The translations under genes were made by a program, and so were the position numbers. Of a stretch of DNA of 64,000 bases, positions 54,563 through 62,235 are shown piece after piece. Numbering within the stretch: position 1 is the stretch's first letter; each line of letters opens with the position of its first letter. The DNA comes from CAMEON01 sp045531965 (GTDB taxonomy: Bacteria > Bacillota > Clostridia > Oscillospirales > CAG-272): the NCBI GenBank assembly GCA_045531965.1, contig JAZSFA010000078.1, forward strand, positions 1 through 64,000, given 5' to 3'. Under the pieces are notes generated by a model that was not told the DNA's origin, did no database searches, and saw only the letters and a program-made list of their open reading frames with translations.

Positions 54563-55384
54563 ATGATCTTTTCAAAGAAAAAACATCCAATCTTTCACGT
54601 AGGAATATGGTTGCTGGTATGTATGTCCTTGGTCGTGACATCCACGCTTGCCTCGTATGCTGCTGGGGCAGAGGCACTTCATTGGTATTGTGTACACGCA
54701 AAAGAGCACAATCAACCGCGTGCCGATGCGTCCTTGTCATATATCGAAAACTACGGCGGGCATTATATCGATCATCGCCATAGTGATCCTGCATCTGAAG
54801 ACAAGGTGGTTTATCTGACCTTTGACGCCGGATATGAAAATGGACACGTAGCGGAAATCCTGGACACTCTGAAAGCCGCTTCCGTGCCGGGCGCATTCTT
54901 TATTTTAGGAAATCTCCCCAAATCAAATCCCGACCTCGTACGTCGTATGGCAGAAGAGGGTCATCTGGTTTGTAACCACACGTTCACTCATAAAGATATG
55001 ACCGGCAGTCGTGTCAGCGAGCTCGAAGAAGAACTGTCACGTTTAGAGACGGCGTGCCGTGAACTTTGCAACGTGGAGGTCACCAAATTTTTCCGACCTC
55101 CCGAGGGAAAATTTGATCGAGGGATGCTCATGGAAGCACAAAAATTGGGGTATCAAACCATTTTTTGGAGTTTTGCTTACGCAGATTGGGACAATCAAAA
55201 GCAGCCTGATCCCATAGCTGCCAAAAAGAAAATTCTTGAAAACATTCATAACGGTGCTGTGCTCCTGCTTCACCCTACGTCAGCCACCAATGCAGCAATA
55301 TTGGGGGAAGTCATCGAAGAACTGAAAGCGGAAGGTTACCGTTTTGGAACCTTATTTGAACTGACACAATGTCCCGAATCATGA
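54563..55384 (+). CDS. PdaA-like polysaccharide deacetylase
   Basis: This 273-residue NodB-fold deacetylase starts at ATG 54563 after AAAGGAG. An N-terminal signal or anchor (residues 8-35, VGIWLLVCMSLVVTS) places it outside the membrane. Metal and catalytic motifs: TFDAGYENG (motif 1), HTFTHKDMT (motif 2, HxxxH), FRPPEGKFD (motif 3) and LLLHPTS. The TFDAGYENG form is that of PdaA, which removes acetyl from N-acetylmuramate in spore cortex peptidoglycan to make delta-lactam. It overlaps the next deacetylase by ATGA. Confidence 0.92.
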   Translation: MIFSKKKHPIFHVGIWLLVCMSLVVTSTLASYAAGAEALHWYCVHAKEHNQPRADASLSYIENYGGHYIDHRHSDPASEDKVVYLTFDAGYENGHVAEILDTLKAASVPGAFFILGNLPKSNPDLVRRMAEEGHLVCNHTFTHKDMTGSRVSELEEELSRLETACRELCNVEVTKFFRPPEGKFDRGMLMEAQKLGYQTIFWSFAYADWDNQKQPDPIAAKKKILENIHNGAVLLLHPTSATNAAILGEVIEELKAEGYRFGTLFELTQCPES

Positions 55385-56154
55385 TGAAGAGAAAAAAAAG
55401 GCAGGTTCTTCGAAATTTGTCTATCATATCGGCGGTTTTGCTCATCGGTATATTCTCTATGAACAAGCAAGATTTGTCCCCCACGTCAAATAAAGCTAAA
55501 GCGGTCATTGGAGAAAACGTTCGAGAACCGATCGAAGCTGAAACAGACCGTGATATCGTTTTTTATCGAAAGGATAATGATCGGATGGAAATAGCGCTGA
55601 CTTTTGATGACGGACCTCATCCGTATTACACGCCCATCATTTTGAAAATTCTGGATGAATACGATATCAAAGCGACTTTTTTTATGATCGGAGAAAATGT
55701 CAGCTACTACCCCGCAGCCGCCGAAGCTGTGTTTGACGCCGGGCATGAAATCGGAAACCATACCCATCATCACAGAGGACTTAAATCCATGTCCGACAAG
55801 GATATTTTGATGGAGATCGAAGGCTGTGAGGATGCGCTGTTTTCTTTAGCAGAATACCGTCCGAGATTCGTAAGACCGCCCGAAGGTGCCATGAGCGACA
55901 CCGTCAGGCAGGTGGTAAAAGATCTGAACTACCGCATCATTCTTTGGGACGTAGACACCCATGATTGGGCACATACACCACCCGAGGAGATATGCCGGCA
56001 TGTGTTAGAAGAAATTGACGCGGGCGGCATCATTCTCATGCACGATTTTATCGGTCATAACAGTCCGACCCCGGCGGCACTTCGGTTGTTGATCCCTGCC
56101 CTGCTTGAAAGGGGTTATCATTTTGTCACAGTTGGCGAGTTGTTGGATGGCTGA
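55381..56154 (+). CDS. membrane-anchored polysaccharide deacetylase
   Basis: The 257-residue protein has an N-terminal membrane anchor (about residues 10-27, LSIISAVLLIGIFSM) and a NodB domain with TFDDGPHPYYT (motif 1, metal Asp), NHTHHHRGL (motif 2), RPPEGAMSD (motif 3) and ILMHDFIGH. TFDDG marks the general chitin/peptidoglycan GlcNAc deacetylase type, distinct from its PdaA-like neighbour. ATG 55381 overlaps the previous stop, so translation is coupled. The two enzymes probably modify cell-wall or cortex sugars together. Confidence 0.93.
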   Translation: MMKRKKRQVLRNLSIISAVLLIGIFSMNKQDLSPTSNKAKAVIGENVREPIEAETDRDIVFYRKDNDRMEIALTFDDGPHPYYTPIILKILDEYDIKATFFMIGENVSYYPAAAEAVFDAGHEIGNHTHHHRGLKSMSDKDILMEIEGCEDALFSLAEYRPRFVRPPEGAMSDTVRQVVKDLNYRIILWDVDTHDWAHTPPEEICRHVLEEIDAGGIILMHDFIGHNSPTPAALRLLIPALLERGYHFVTVGELLDG

Positions 56155-56174
56155 ACTTCCGGTTTTATCACGGT

Positions 56175-56212
56175 AAAAAAGGAGCTGCCCCTACCAAGGT
56201 TTGAGACAGCCC
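56175..56212 (-). terminator. probable terminator of the NUDIX fusion gene
   Basis: On the minus strand GCTGTC pairs with GGCAGC across a 15-nt loop, followed by TCCTTTTTT. The stem is short. Confidence 0.45.
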
Positions 56213-56280
56213 GTCTTATTCATTTCGCAAAAGACTAGCAAACAACCATTCGACTATAATCAAGTCAAGATGATGTCTTG

Positions 56281-57264
56281 TCACAATATGCCCTTTTCTG
56301 ATAACATCTCCCCCAACACCTCGGCGGCGATGGCCACCAGCTCAGGGCAGGGGCGTTTTTGATAATACTCGGTCGTGCGCGCCTCGGCCTCTCCTCCTTT
56401 TTCTCCCGAAAGTCCCGCGTTCTGCAGGATCTCACGGCAGACGATGGAGCCGCCCCGACTCCGCTCGGTAAAGCGTCGAGCCAGCTCGCGGATGTCGGCG
56501 TAGTGGCGACTCTTGCCTTCCTTGTCGGCGGGGTCATCGTAGCCACAAAGCAGACCCAAGACGGCGAAAGCACCGCTGACACCGCCGCAGACCTCGCGGA
56601 GTCTTCCCATGCCGCCGCCAAAGGAGGAGCCGAGCTTGGCGAGGGTGGTCTCGTCCAAACCTGTCATATCAGCGTAGGCGAGAAGGACGGATTGAGCGCA
56701 GCCGTAGCCCCCCAGGAAATTGGCGCGGGCGCGGGCGGCGCGGGCAGAGATCAAAACAGGCGCGGGAATCTCACCGGATCGCAGCAGTTCCAGCACGAAG
56801 GTCTCACGTGGAACCCAATGGTAATCCGTGTCCGCCAAAGCCAGATTCATGGTCAACGCCTCCTCCAAGGTGACCGAGATGGGGGTCGCTCCCTCGCTGA
56901 TCTCGTTCTCGGTGGGGGTAGGGTCGGCTACTTTTGTACCTCGGCAGAGGTAGAAGTAGTTGACCAAATACATCTCGTCCACACCGAAAAAGCGGTTATG
57001 CAAATACTGATCCACGCGACCGAAGGGTTGAATCGAGGCAGGATCGACGGCATAGCCTGTTTCCTCCATCACCTCACGGATCAGAGCTTCAACGTGAGCC
57101 TCGCCCTCCTCGATACCCCCACCGGGAAAACAGCAGTCTTGGTATTGGGAGGAGGTGACCATGTGCAGAGTGCCGTCGTGATCCATGAGGATACCGCGGA
57201 CACTTTCGCGGCGGACGGTTTTCAGAGTGGGGTCAGGGGTGCCGAATATCTTCAGTAATTTCAA
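56281..57264 (-). CDS. NUDIX hydrolase fused to C_GCAxxG_C_C domain
   Basis: The product is 327 residues from TTG 57264, which follows AAGGAGAG; a frame up to 57354 has no ribosome site. Residues about 1-165 are a NUDIX domain with the full box GGGIEEGEAHVEALIREVMEE-type pattern (Gly to Glu spacing intact), so it should hydrolyse a nucleoside diphosphate linked compound. Residues about 170-327 match the C_GCAxxG_C_C family (GYGCAQSVLLAYADM, then GGGMGRLREVCGGVSG and a later CREI and CPELV), which likely binds a redox cofactor or metal through Cys. The two domains normally occur separately. It lies 92 bp downstream of thrS. Confidence 0.85.
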   Translation of the reverse strand: MKLLKIFGTPDPTLKTVRRESVRGILMDHDGTLHMVTSSQYQDCCFPGGGIEEGEAHVEALIREVMEETGYAVDPASIQPFGRVDQYLHNRFFGVDEMYLVNYFYLCRGTKVADPTPTENEISEGATPISVTLEEALTMNLALADTDYHWVPRETFVLELLRSGEIPAPVLISARAARARANFLGGYGCAQSVLLAYADMTGLDETTLAKLGSSFGGGMGRLREVCGGVSGAFAVLGLLCGYDDPADKEGKSRHYADIRELARRFTERSRGGSIVCREILQNAGLSGEKGGEAEARTTEYYQKRPCPELVAIAAEVLGEMLSEKGIL

Positions 57265-57302
57265 AATATCTCTCCTTATGAAAGTTCTTGAAAAGAGGGG
57301 GC

Positions 57303-57344
57303 ACGGGGGAGAGAAACTTCTTGAAAGAAGTTTCTCTCCCCCGT
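57303..57344. terminator. long perfect hairpin between thrS and the NUDIX gene
   Basis: ACGGGGGAGAGAAACTTCTT and AGAAGTTTCTCTCCCCCGT pair over about 19 bp. There is no clear T-run on the minus strand. It resembles the palindrome at 29023-29059 in its GGGGGAG...TTCTT...CCCCC layout, so it may be a repeat family used as terminator. Confidence 0.55.
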
Positions 57345-57356
57345 AAAACATCAAAA

Positions 57357-59291
57357 TTATCTTCTCTTCTCGGCGATCTCCATCATGATCTCACTGATGA
57401 ACTGATCCACGGGCATGACACCCTTTTCACCGTCCTTGCGGGAGCGGACGGCCACGGCGTTCTGCTCGATCTCCTTACCGCCGACAACCAGCATGTAAGG
57501 CACCTTCTCCTGCTGAGCGGCGCGGATCTTGTAGCCCACGGTGTTGTTGGACTTATCCACCTCTACCCGCATACCCATCTGGGTCATGCGGTCAGCGATC
57601 TTCTGGCAGTACTCGATCTCGTTGTCACCCATGGGCAGGAACTTGGCCTGGACGGGAGCCATCCAAGTGGGCAGCGCGCCTGCGTAACGCTCGATGAGGT
57701 AGGCCAAGGTGCGCTCGTAGCAGCCCAGGGAGGTACGGTGGATGATGTAGGGCTTCTTCAGCTGACCGTCGGAGTCCACGTACTCCATGCCGAACTTCTC
57801 GGCCAGAAGCATATCGATCTGGATGGTCACGATGGTGTCCTCTTTACCAAAGACGTTCTTGTACTGGATGTCCAGCTTGGGGCCGTAGAAGGCGGCCTCG
57901 TCGATACCGATCTCGTACTTCACACCGAGGTTATCGAGAATCTGACCCATGACGCCCTCGGCGTGCTCCCACTGCTCGGGAGTACCCTCATACTTGATGC
58001 CGGCGCGTGCGGGATCCCACTGGGAGAAGCGGAAGGTGCAGTTCTCCAGCATACCTACGGTGTCGAGAACGTACTTGGCCAGCTCCAGACACCCGCGGAA
58101 CTCCTCCTCCAGCTGCTCGGGGCGGAGGATGAGGTGACCCTCGGAGATGGTGAACTGACGGACACGGATGAGGCCGTGCATCTCGCCGCTGTCCTCGTTG
58201 CGGAACAGGGTGGAGGTCTCGCCCAATCTCATGGGGAGGTCACGGTAGGAGCGCTTGCGGTTCAGGAATACCTGATACTGGAAGGGGCAGGTCATGGGAC
58301 GGAGGGCAAAGCACTCCTTGGTCTCGTCGTCGGGATCGCCCAGAATGAACATACCGTCGAGGTAGTGATCCCAGTGACCCGAGATCTTGTACAGCTCGCG
58401 CTTGGCCATGAGGGGGGTCTTGGTCAGGAGGTAGCCGCGCTTTTGCTCCTCGTCCTCCACCCAACGCTGGAGGGTCTGAATGACGCGGGAGCCCTTGGGC
58501 AGAATGATGGGCAGACCCTGACCGATGGATTCAACGGTGGTGAAGTATTCCAGCTCACGACCCAGCTTGTTGTGGTCACGCTTGCGAGCCTCCTCCACGG
58601 CGGTGAGGTAGGCGTTCATCTCGTCCTTGGTGGGATAAGCCACGCCGTAGACGCGCTGGAGCATCTTGTTCTTCTGATCGCCCTTCCAGTATGCGCCGGT
58701 ACATTGGGTCAGCTTGAAGGCTTTGACGGCACCCGTGGAGAACAGGTGGGGGCCTGCGCAGAGGTCAACAAAATCGCCCTGACGGTAGAAGCTGATGACG
58801 GCATCCTCGGGCAGTTCCTGAATGAGCTGGACCTTGTAGGGCTCGTCTCTTTCGGTCATGAAAGCGATGGCTTCCTCACGGGGCAGTTCAAAGCGCTCGA
58901 TCTTGTGGTTCTCCTTGACGATCTTCTTCATCTCGCCCTCAAGCGCCTTGAGGACTTCGGGGGTGAAGGAAACGTCGGAGTCGAAGTCGTAGTAGAAGCC
59001 GTTGTCGATGGCGGGGCCGATGGTGAGCTTAGTGTTGGGATAGAGGCGCTTCACGGCCTGGGCCAGGATGTGGGCGGCGGTGTGGCGGAAGACGTGCTTG
59101 CCGTCGGTGTCCTCAAAGGTGAGCAGCTCCACGTCAGCGTCAGCGTCGATGACGTGGGTCATGCCCACCAGCTTGCCGTTGACGTGGGCGGCGATGTGGG
59201 CGCGGGTGACCAGCTCGGCGGCAGCCGCGGCGTCAAAGACCGACAGGGGCGCGTCGAAGGTCAGGAATTTTGAGTTGAAATTGATTTGCAT
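57357..59291 (-). CDS. thrS: threonine--tRNA ligase
   Basis: ThrS charges tRNA-Thr and edits mischarged Ser. The 644-residue protein has the TGS domain (1-60), the editing domain with HTAAHILAQAVKRLYP (HxxxH zinc-like motif) and GFYYDFD, and the class II core: LRPMTCPFQYQ with the zinc Cys, RYRDLPMRLGE-like motif 2 and a motif 3 region, then the anticodon-binding domain at about 540-640. AAAGGAGA sets the start. There is no T-box leader here; it probably shares a transcript with the zinc-ribbon gene upstream. Confidence 0.98.
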   Translation of the reverse strand: MQINFNSKFLTFDAPLSVFDAAAAAELVTRAHIAAHVNGKLVGMTHVIDADADVELLTFEDTDGKHVFRHTAAHILAQAVKRLYPNTKLTIGPAIDNGFYYDFDSDVSFTPEVLKALEGEMKKIVKENHKIERFELPREEAIAFMTERDEPYKVQLIQELPEDAVISFYRQGDFVDLCAGPHLFSTGAVKAFKLTQCTGAYWKGDQKNKMLQRVYGVAYPTKDEMNAYLTAVEEARKRDHNKLGRELEYFTTVESIGQGLPIILPKGSRVIQTLQRWVEDEEQKRGYLLTKTPLMAKRELYKISGHWDHYLDGMFILGDPDDETKECFALRPMTCPFQYQVFLNRKRSYRDLPMRLGETSTLFRNEDSGEMHGLIRVRQFTISEGHLILRPEQLEEEFRGCLELAKYVLDTVGMLENCTFRFSQWDPARAGIKYEGTPEQWEHAEGVMGQILDNLGVKYEIGIDEAAFYGPKLDIQYKNVFGKEDTIVTIQIDMLLAEKFGMEYVDSDGQLKKPYIIHRTSLGCYERTLAYLIERYAGALPTWMAPVQAKFLPMGDNEIEYCQKIADRMTQMGMRVEVDKSNNTVGYKIRAAQQEKVPYMLVVGGKEIEQNAVAVRSRKDGEKGVMPVDQFISEIMMEIAEKRR

Positions 59292-59321
59292 GATAAAATA
59301 TCTCCTTTTGCATCAAATACT

Positions 59322-59753
59322 TTATATATTTTGTTCCATCTCGGCGGTTGGACCGAAATTGATGTTCCAATCGGCGTAGGATGCCAAGGTACCGCATTGG
59401 GTACAACGCTCGCCAATGTACACCCATTTGACATCGCCGTTGTCTCTGCGGAGGAATCCGACGCGAATATTGAAGCGGTTGTTCTTACAAACAATACACC
59501 TTCTCTTTTTGGGATGGCACTCCGACCAGAGTTCTTCACCATCCAGTAGGATCTTTTTGGTTTTACACTCGGGACATATGATTTGGACAACACCCTCGTC
59601 GCCGTCGATCCTCGCTTCAAGGGCGTCACTTCCGCACTTACGGCAGAGGACGGGGTGAACCTCCAAGGACGGCTCCTCGGTGTACTCATGAAGCCATTCT
59701 GTTATGTCATCGGGGGTATCGCCTGTCCAGTATTTCGGGGTTTTGTCGATCAT
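59322..59753 (-). CDS. multi-zinc-ribbon protein of unknown function
   Basis: The 143-residue protein has four Cys pairs: CRKC (residue about 37), CPEC (about 60), CIVC (about 87) and CTQC (about 117), so two zinc ribbons are likely. The N-terminus (YWTGDTPDDITEWLHEYTEE) is acidic. The cysteine-rich layout is typical of nucleic-acid or protein-binding adaptors. No family was recognised. It ends 30 bp before thrS and is probably co-transcribed with it. Confidence 0.7.
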   Translation of the reverse strand: MIDKTPKYWTGDTPDDITEWLHEYTEEPSLEVHPVLCRKCGSDALEARIDGDEGVVQIICPECKTKKILLDGEELWSECHPKKRRCIVCKNNRFNIRVGFLRRDNGDVKWVYIGERCTQCGTLASYADWNINFGPTAEMEQNI

Positions 59754-59801
59754 ATTTTTGCTCCTTGAATCGTTGTATGACGGACGAGATCAGAAACCTT
59801 T

Positions 59802-59849
59802 CGGATGAGTAGCCGATAAAATGAACATTTTCCGAAGGGAAATGCACCT
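59802..59849 (+). repeat. 48-bp direct repeat, copy 1
   Basis: The sequence starts CGGATGAGTAGCCGATAAAA and ends AAGGGAAATGCACCT. It differs from copy 2 (59891-59938) at two positions. Confidence 0.9.
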
Positions 59850-59855
59850 CTTTTG

Positions 59856-59889
59856 CCTTCCCTTGTAAGGGAAGGTGGCGCCGAAGGCG
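59856..59889. repeat. compound palindrome between the direct repeats
   Basis: CCTTCCCTT-GT-AAGGGAAGG (59856-59875) is followed by a second small hairpin CGCC-GAA-GGCG. The layout resembles REP/MITE-like elements dispersed in gut Clostridia. Confidence 0.75.
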
Positions 59890-59890
59890 A

Positions 59891-59938
59891 CGGATGAGTA
59901 GCCGATAAAATGAACATTTCCCAAAGGGAAATGCACCT
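59891..59938 (+). repeat. 48-bp direct repeat, copy 2
   Basis: It matches copy 1 (59802-59849) at 46 of 48 positions. Confidence 0.9.
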
Positions 59939-59944
59939 AAAAGT

Positions 59945-59982
59945 CAAAACCCCGAAGACCATCTTTCGACAGCCTCCGGGGT
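59945..59982 (-). terminator. probable terminator of mgsA
   Basis: On the minus strand ACCCCGGAG pairs with CTTCGGGGT (one mismatch), followed by TTTGACTTTT. It lies about 185 bp beyond the mgsA stop. Confidence 0.45.
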
Positions 59983-60165
59983 GCATTTTACAAAACACAC
60001 GGTTCCACCCGAATATTTCACTCATGGGCGCAAAGCCCCTATTCAGTTGCATACGAAAGGGCGGTATCCGTCCAAGTCTTTGCGAGGGAACTCACAGCCG
60101 CTCCGCTTGCGGAGCTATTCCCATTCTCTGTCGCTATCCCTCGGGGGACGTGTTCCTTTCGGTGA

Positions 60166-60588
60166 TTACTTTTTGCGATTATAGGCCGAACGGGGATTCA
60201 TAATCTCGCGCCAGTCAAGATCGCCGCGATCCAGCGCCATGATCAGCACCTCGGCGGTGGCGATGTTGGTGGCCACGGGGATATTATACATATCGCACAT
60301 ACGGATCAGCTCATGCTCGGTCTCGTCGTAGGCGGCGGTGGGACGGGTATCGCGGAAGTACAGAAGCACGTCGATCTCGTTATAAGCGATACGGGACGCG
60401 ATCTGCTGCTCGCCACCCTGCTCGCCTGCCAACAGCTTTTCAATGGTCAGGCCCGTAGCCTCGGAGATGTACTTGGCGGTGATGTTGGTCGCGCAGAGGT
60501 TATGCTTGCTGAGAATTCCACAATACGCAATACAAAACTGTGTCATGAGTTCTTTTTTCAGGTCATGTGCAATGATGGCAATTTCCAT
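60166..60588 (-). CDS. mgsA: methylglyoxal synthase
   Basis: MgsA converts dihydroxyacetone phosphate into methylglyoxal and phosphate, bypassing lower glycolysis when phosphate is short. The 140-residue length fits. Motifs: IAIIAHDLKK (N-terminal strand), LLAGEQGGEQQIA (phosphate loop), FRDTRPTAAYDETE with the catalytic Asp, and PVATNIATAE. The usual TGT before the first loop reads TNIT here. It has its own promoter. Confidence 0.92.
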   Translation of the reverse strand: MEIAIIAHDLKKELMTQFCIAYCGILSKHNLCATNITAKYISEATGLTIEKLLAGEQGGEQQIASRIAYNEIDVLLYFRDTRPTAAYDETEHELIRMCDMYNIPVATNIATAEVLIMALDRGDLDWREIMNPRSAYNRKK

Positions 60589-60666
60589 AAGCTACCCCTC
60601 TTTTCGTTTTTTGGTTTCGTCGTATCGAGATATGTAATTTTAAAACTACTCTCCCACTTTCAGTCT

Positions 60667-60696
60667 ATTATACCACATCATCATCCCATTTGTCAA
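60667..60696 (-). promoter_or_regulatory. promoter of mgsA
   Basis: On the minus strand TTGACA (60691-60696) and TATAAT (60667-60672), spacer 18 bp. Confidence 0.82.
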
Positions 60697-60749
60697 TGAT
60701 TTATACAAGATTTTTCAAAAAAAGTTTTATTTTTTGTGAATTTCATATC

Positions 60750-60778
60750 TTGGCAAGCTATAGAAAAGCGTGTATAAT
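60750..60778 (+). promoter_or_regulatory. promoter of glyA
   Basis: TTGGCA (60750-60755) and TATAAT (60773-60778), spacer 17 bp, 78 bp upstream of ATG 60856. Confidence 0.8.
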
Positions 60779-60855
60779 GTTATCATGGTGTGATATTTTA
60801 TTTTGATCGATATCGACCGTATGTAACAAATCATATAGCAAGAAAGGGTATCCCT

Positions 60856-62100
60856 ATGATCAAGGAAATGAACCAATATCTGGCAACCCGCGATCCTGAA
60901 GTCGCCGCAGCCATTGAAGCCGAGCTGAACCGTCAACAAAACGGGCTCGAGCTGATCGCATCAGAAAACTTTGTGTCCGAAGCTGTCATGATGGCAACCG
61001 GTAGCATTATGACCAACAAATATGCCGAGGGCTACCCTGCCAAGCGCTACTATGGCGGCTGCCATTGCGTGGATGTAGCCGAGAATCTCGCTATTGAGCG
61101 TGCTTGCAAGCTATTTGGCGCCAATTTCGCCAACGTTCAACCCCACTCCGGTTCGCAAGCCAATACCGCGGTGTACGTCGCGCTCTTGCAAGCGGGCGAT
61201 ACCGTCATGGGTATGAGCCTTGCTCACGGAGGTCACCTGACCCATGGCTCTCCCGTGAATCTGTCCGGGCTTTATTATAATTTCGTATCTTACGGTGTAG
61301 AAGATGATACGCACACCATTGATTATGACAAGCTGGAGGCACAGGCCAAAGAAGTACAGCCCAAAATGATCGTAGCGGGCGCATCAGCATATCCCCGTAT
61401 CATTGATTTCAAGCGCCTGGCAGAGATCGCTCACAGCGTTGGCGCTTATCTGATGGTGGACATGGCTCACATCGCGGGTCTCGTTGCCGCAGGTGAGCAT
61501 CCCTCCCCCGTGCCCTACGCCGACGTTGTCACCACCACAACACATAAGACCCTTCGCGGTCCCAGAGGCGGTCTGATTCTCTGCAACGATGAAGAAATCG
61601 CTAAGAAGATCAACAAGGCCATTTTCCCCGGCATTCAAGGCGGTCCTCTGGAGCATGTTATTGCGGCTAAAGCTGTTTGCTTTGGTGAAGCATTGAAGCC
61701 TGAGTTCAAAGTTTATCAGCATCAAGTTGTTCTCAACTGCAAGGCTTTGGCCACTGCGCTTGTCGAGGAAGGCTTTGATCTCGTCTCGGGCGGCACAGAC
61801 AATCACCTCATCCTGGTTGACCTCCGTCCCATGCACGTCACGGGCAAAGAGATGGAAAAGCGTCTTGACGAAGTGCATATCACCGTCAACAAAAACGCCA
61901 TTCCTAACGATCCCGAAAAGCCCTTCGTGACTTCGGGTGTCCGCGTGGGCACCGCCGCTGTCACCACCCGCGGTCTTGTCGAGGAGGACATGAAGACCAT
62001 CGCCCACCTCATGAAGCTGGTGGCTACCGACTTTGAAAACACCGCAGACGAATGCCGCGCCATCGTGGCAGACCTTTGCAAGAAATACCCCTTGTATTGA
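60856..62100 (+). CDS. glyA: serine hydroxymethyltransferase
   Basis: GlyA converts serine and tetrahydrofolate into glycine and methylene-tetrahydrofolate with pyridoxal phosphate, feeding FolD. The 414-residue protein has all core motifs: GLELIASENFVSEA, NKYAEGYPAKRYYGG, PHSGSQANTAVY, DMAHIAGLVAAGEHPSP and the PLP-lysine motif TTTTHKTLRGPRGG (Lys near residue 228). Start 60856 follows AAAGGG; the frame open to 60790 has no ribosome site. It is monocistronic, with its own promoter and terminator. Confidence 0.98.
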   Translation: MIKEMNQYLATRDPEVAAAIEAELNRQQNGLELIASENFVSEAVMMATGSIMTNKYAEGYPAKRYYGGCHCVDVAENLAIERACKLFGANFANVQPHSGSQANTAVYVALLQAGDTVMGMSLAHGGHLTHGSPVNLSGLYYNFVSYGVEDDTHTIDYDKLEAQAKEVQPKMIVAGASAYPRIIDFKRLAEIAHSVGAYLMVDMAHIAGLVAAGEHPSPVPYADVVTTTTHKTLRGPRGGLILCNDEEIAKKINKAIFPGIQGGPLEHVIAAKAVCFGEALKPEFKVYQHQVVLNCKALATALVEEGFDLVSGGTDNHLILVDLRPMHVTGKEMEKRLDEVHITVNKNAIPNDPEKPFVTSGVRVGTAAVTTRGLVEEDMKTIAHLMKLVATDFENTADECRAIVADLCKKYPLY

Positions 62101-62114
62101 TCATGCTGTATTCT

Positions 62115-62150
62115 ACAGGCTGTCTTAACAATAAGACGGCCTGTTTTTTT
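62115..62150 (+). terminator. terminator of glyA
   Basis: ACAGGCTGTCTTA pairs with TAAGACGGCCTGT around an ACAA loop, followed by a run of T. Confidence 0.92.
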
Positions 62151-62176
62151 CACCAATTCTTTTTTTATTTATCCTA

Positions 62177-62205
62177 TTGAAAAAAACAAAAGTTGGGAGT
62201 ATAAT
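62177..62205 (+). promoter_or_regulatory. promoter of the RluA-family gene
   Basis: TTGAAA (62177-62182) and TATAAT (62200-62205), spacer 17 bp, 30 bp before the start codon. Confidence 0.8.
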
Positions 62206-62235
62206 AGAGGAAAAGAATGACAAAGGACGGATATT

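Larger units (their letters stand above)
59754..60165. other. 412-bp repeat-rich intergenic region between mgsA and the zinc-ribbon gene
   Basis: No gene was found. It contains two 48-bp direct repeats, a compound palindrome between them, a probable mgsA terminator (59945-59982), and a further perfect hairpin GCTCCGC-TT-GCGGAGC (60100-60115). Confidence 0.75.

Noticed and set aside
56359..57258. 299-codon plus-strand frame
   Set aside because: It is antisense to the NUDIX fusion gene, whose NUDIX box and C_GCAxxG motif make it the real gene.
57288..59273. 661-codon open frame on the plus strand
   Set aside because: It is an antisense shadow of thrS, which has complete class II synthetase motifs. 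The shadow product is Leu/Gly/Val-rich and matches nothing.
59802..59938. CRISPR-like repeats
   Set aside because: There are only two copies, the repeat is 48 bp, and the sequence between is palindromic rather than a unique spacer; no cas gene is present.
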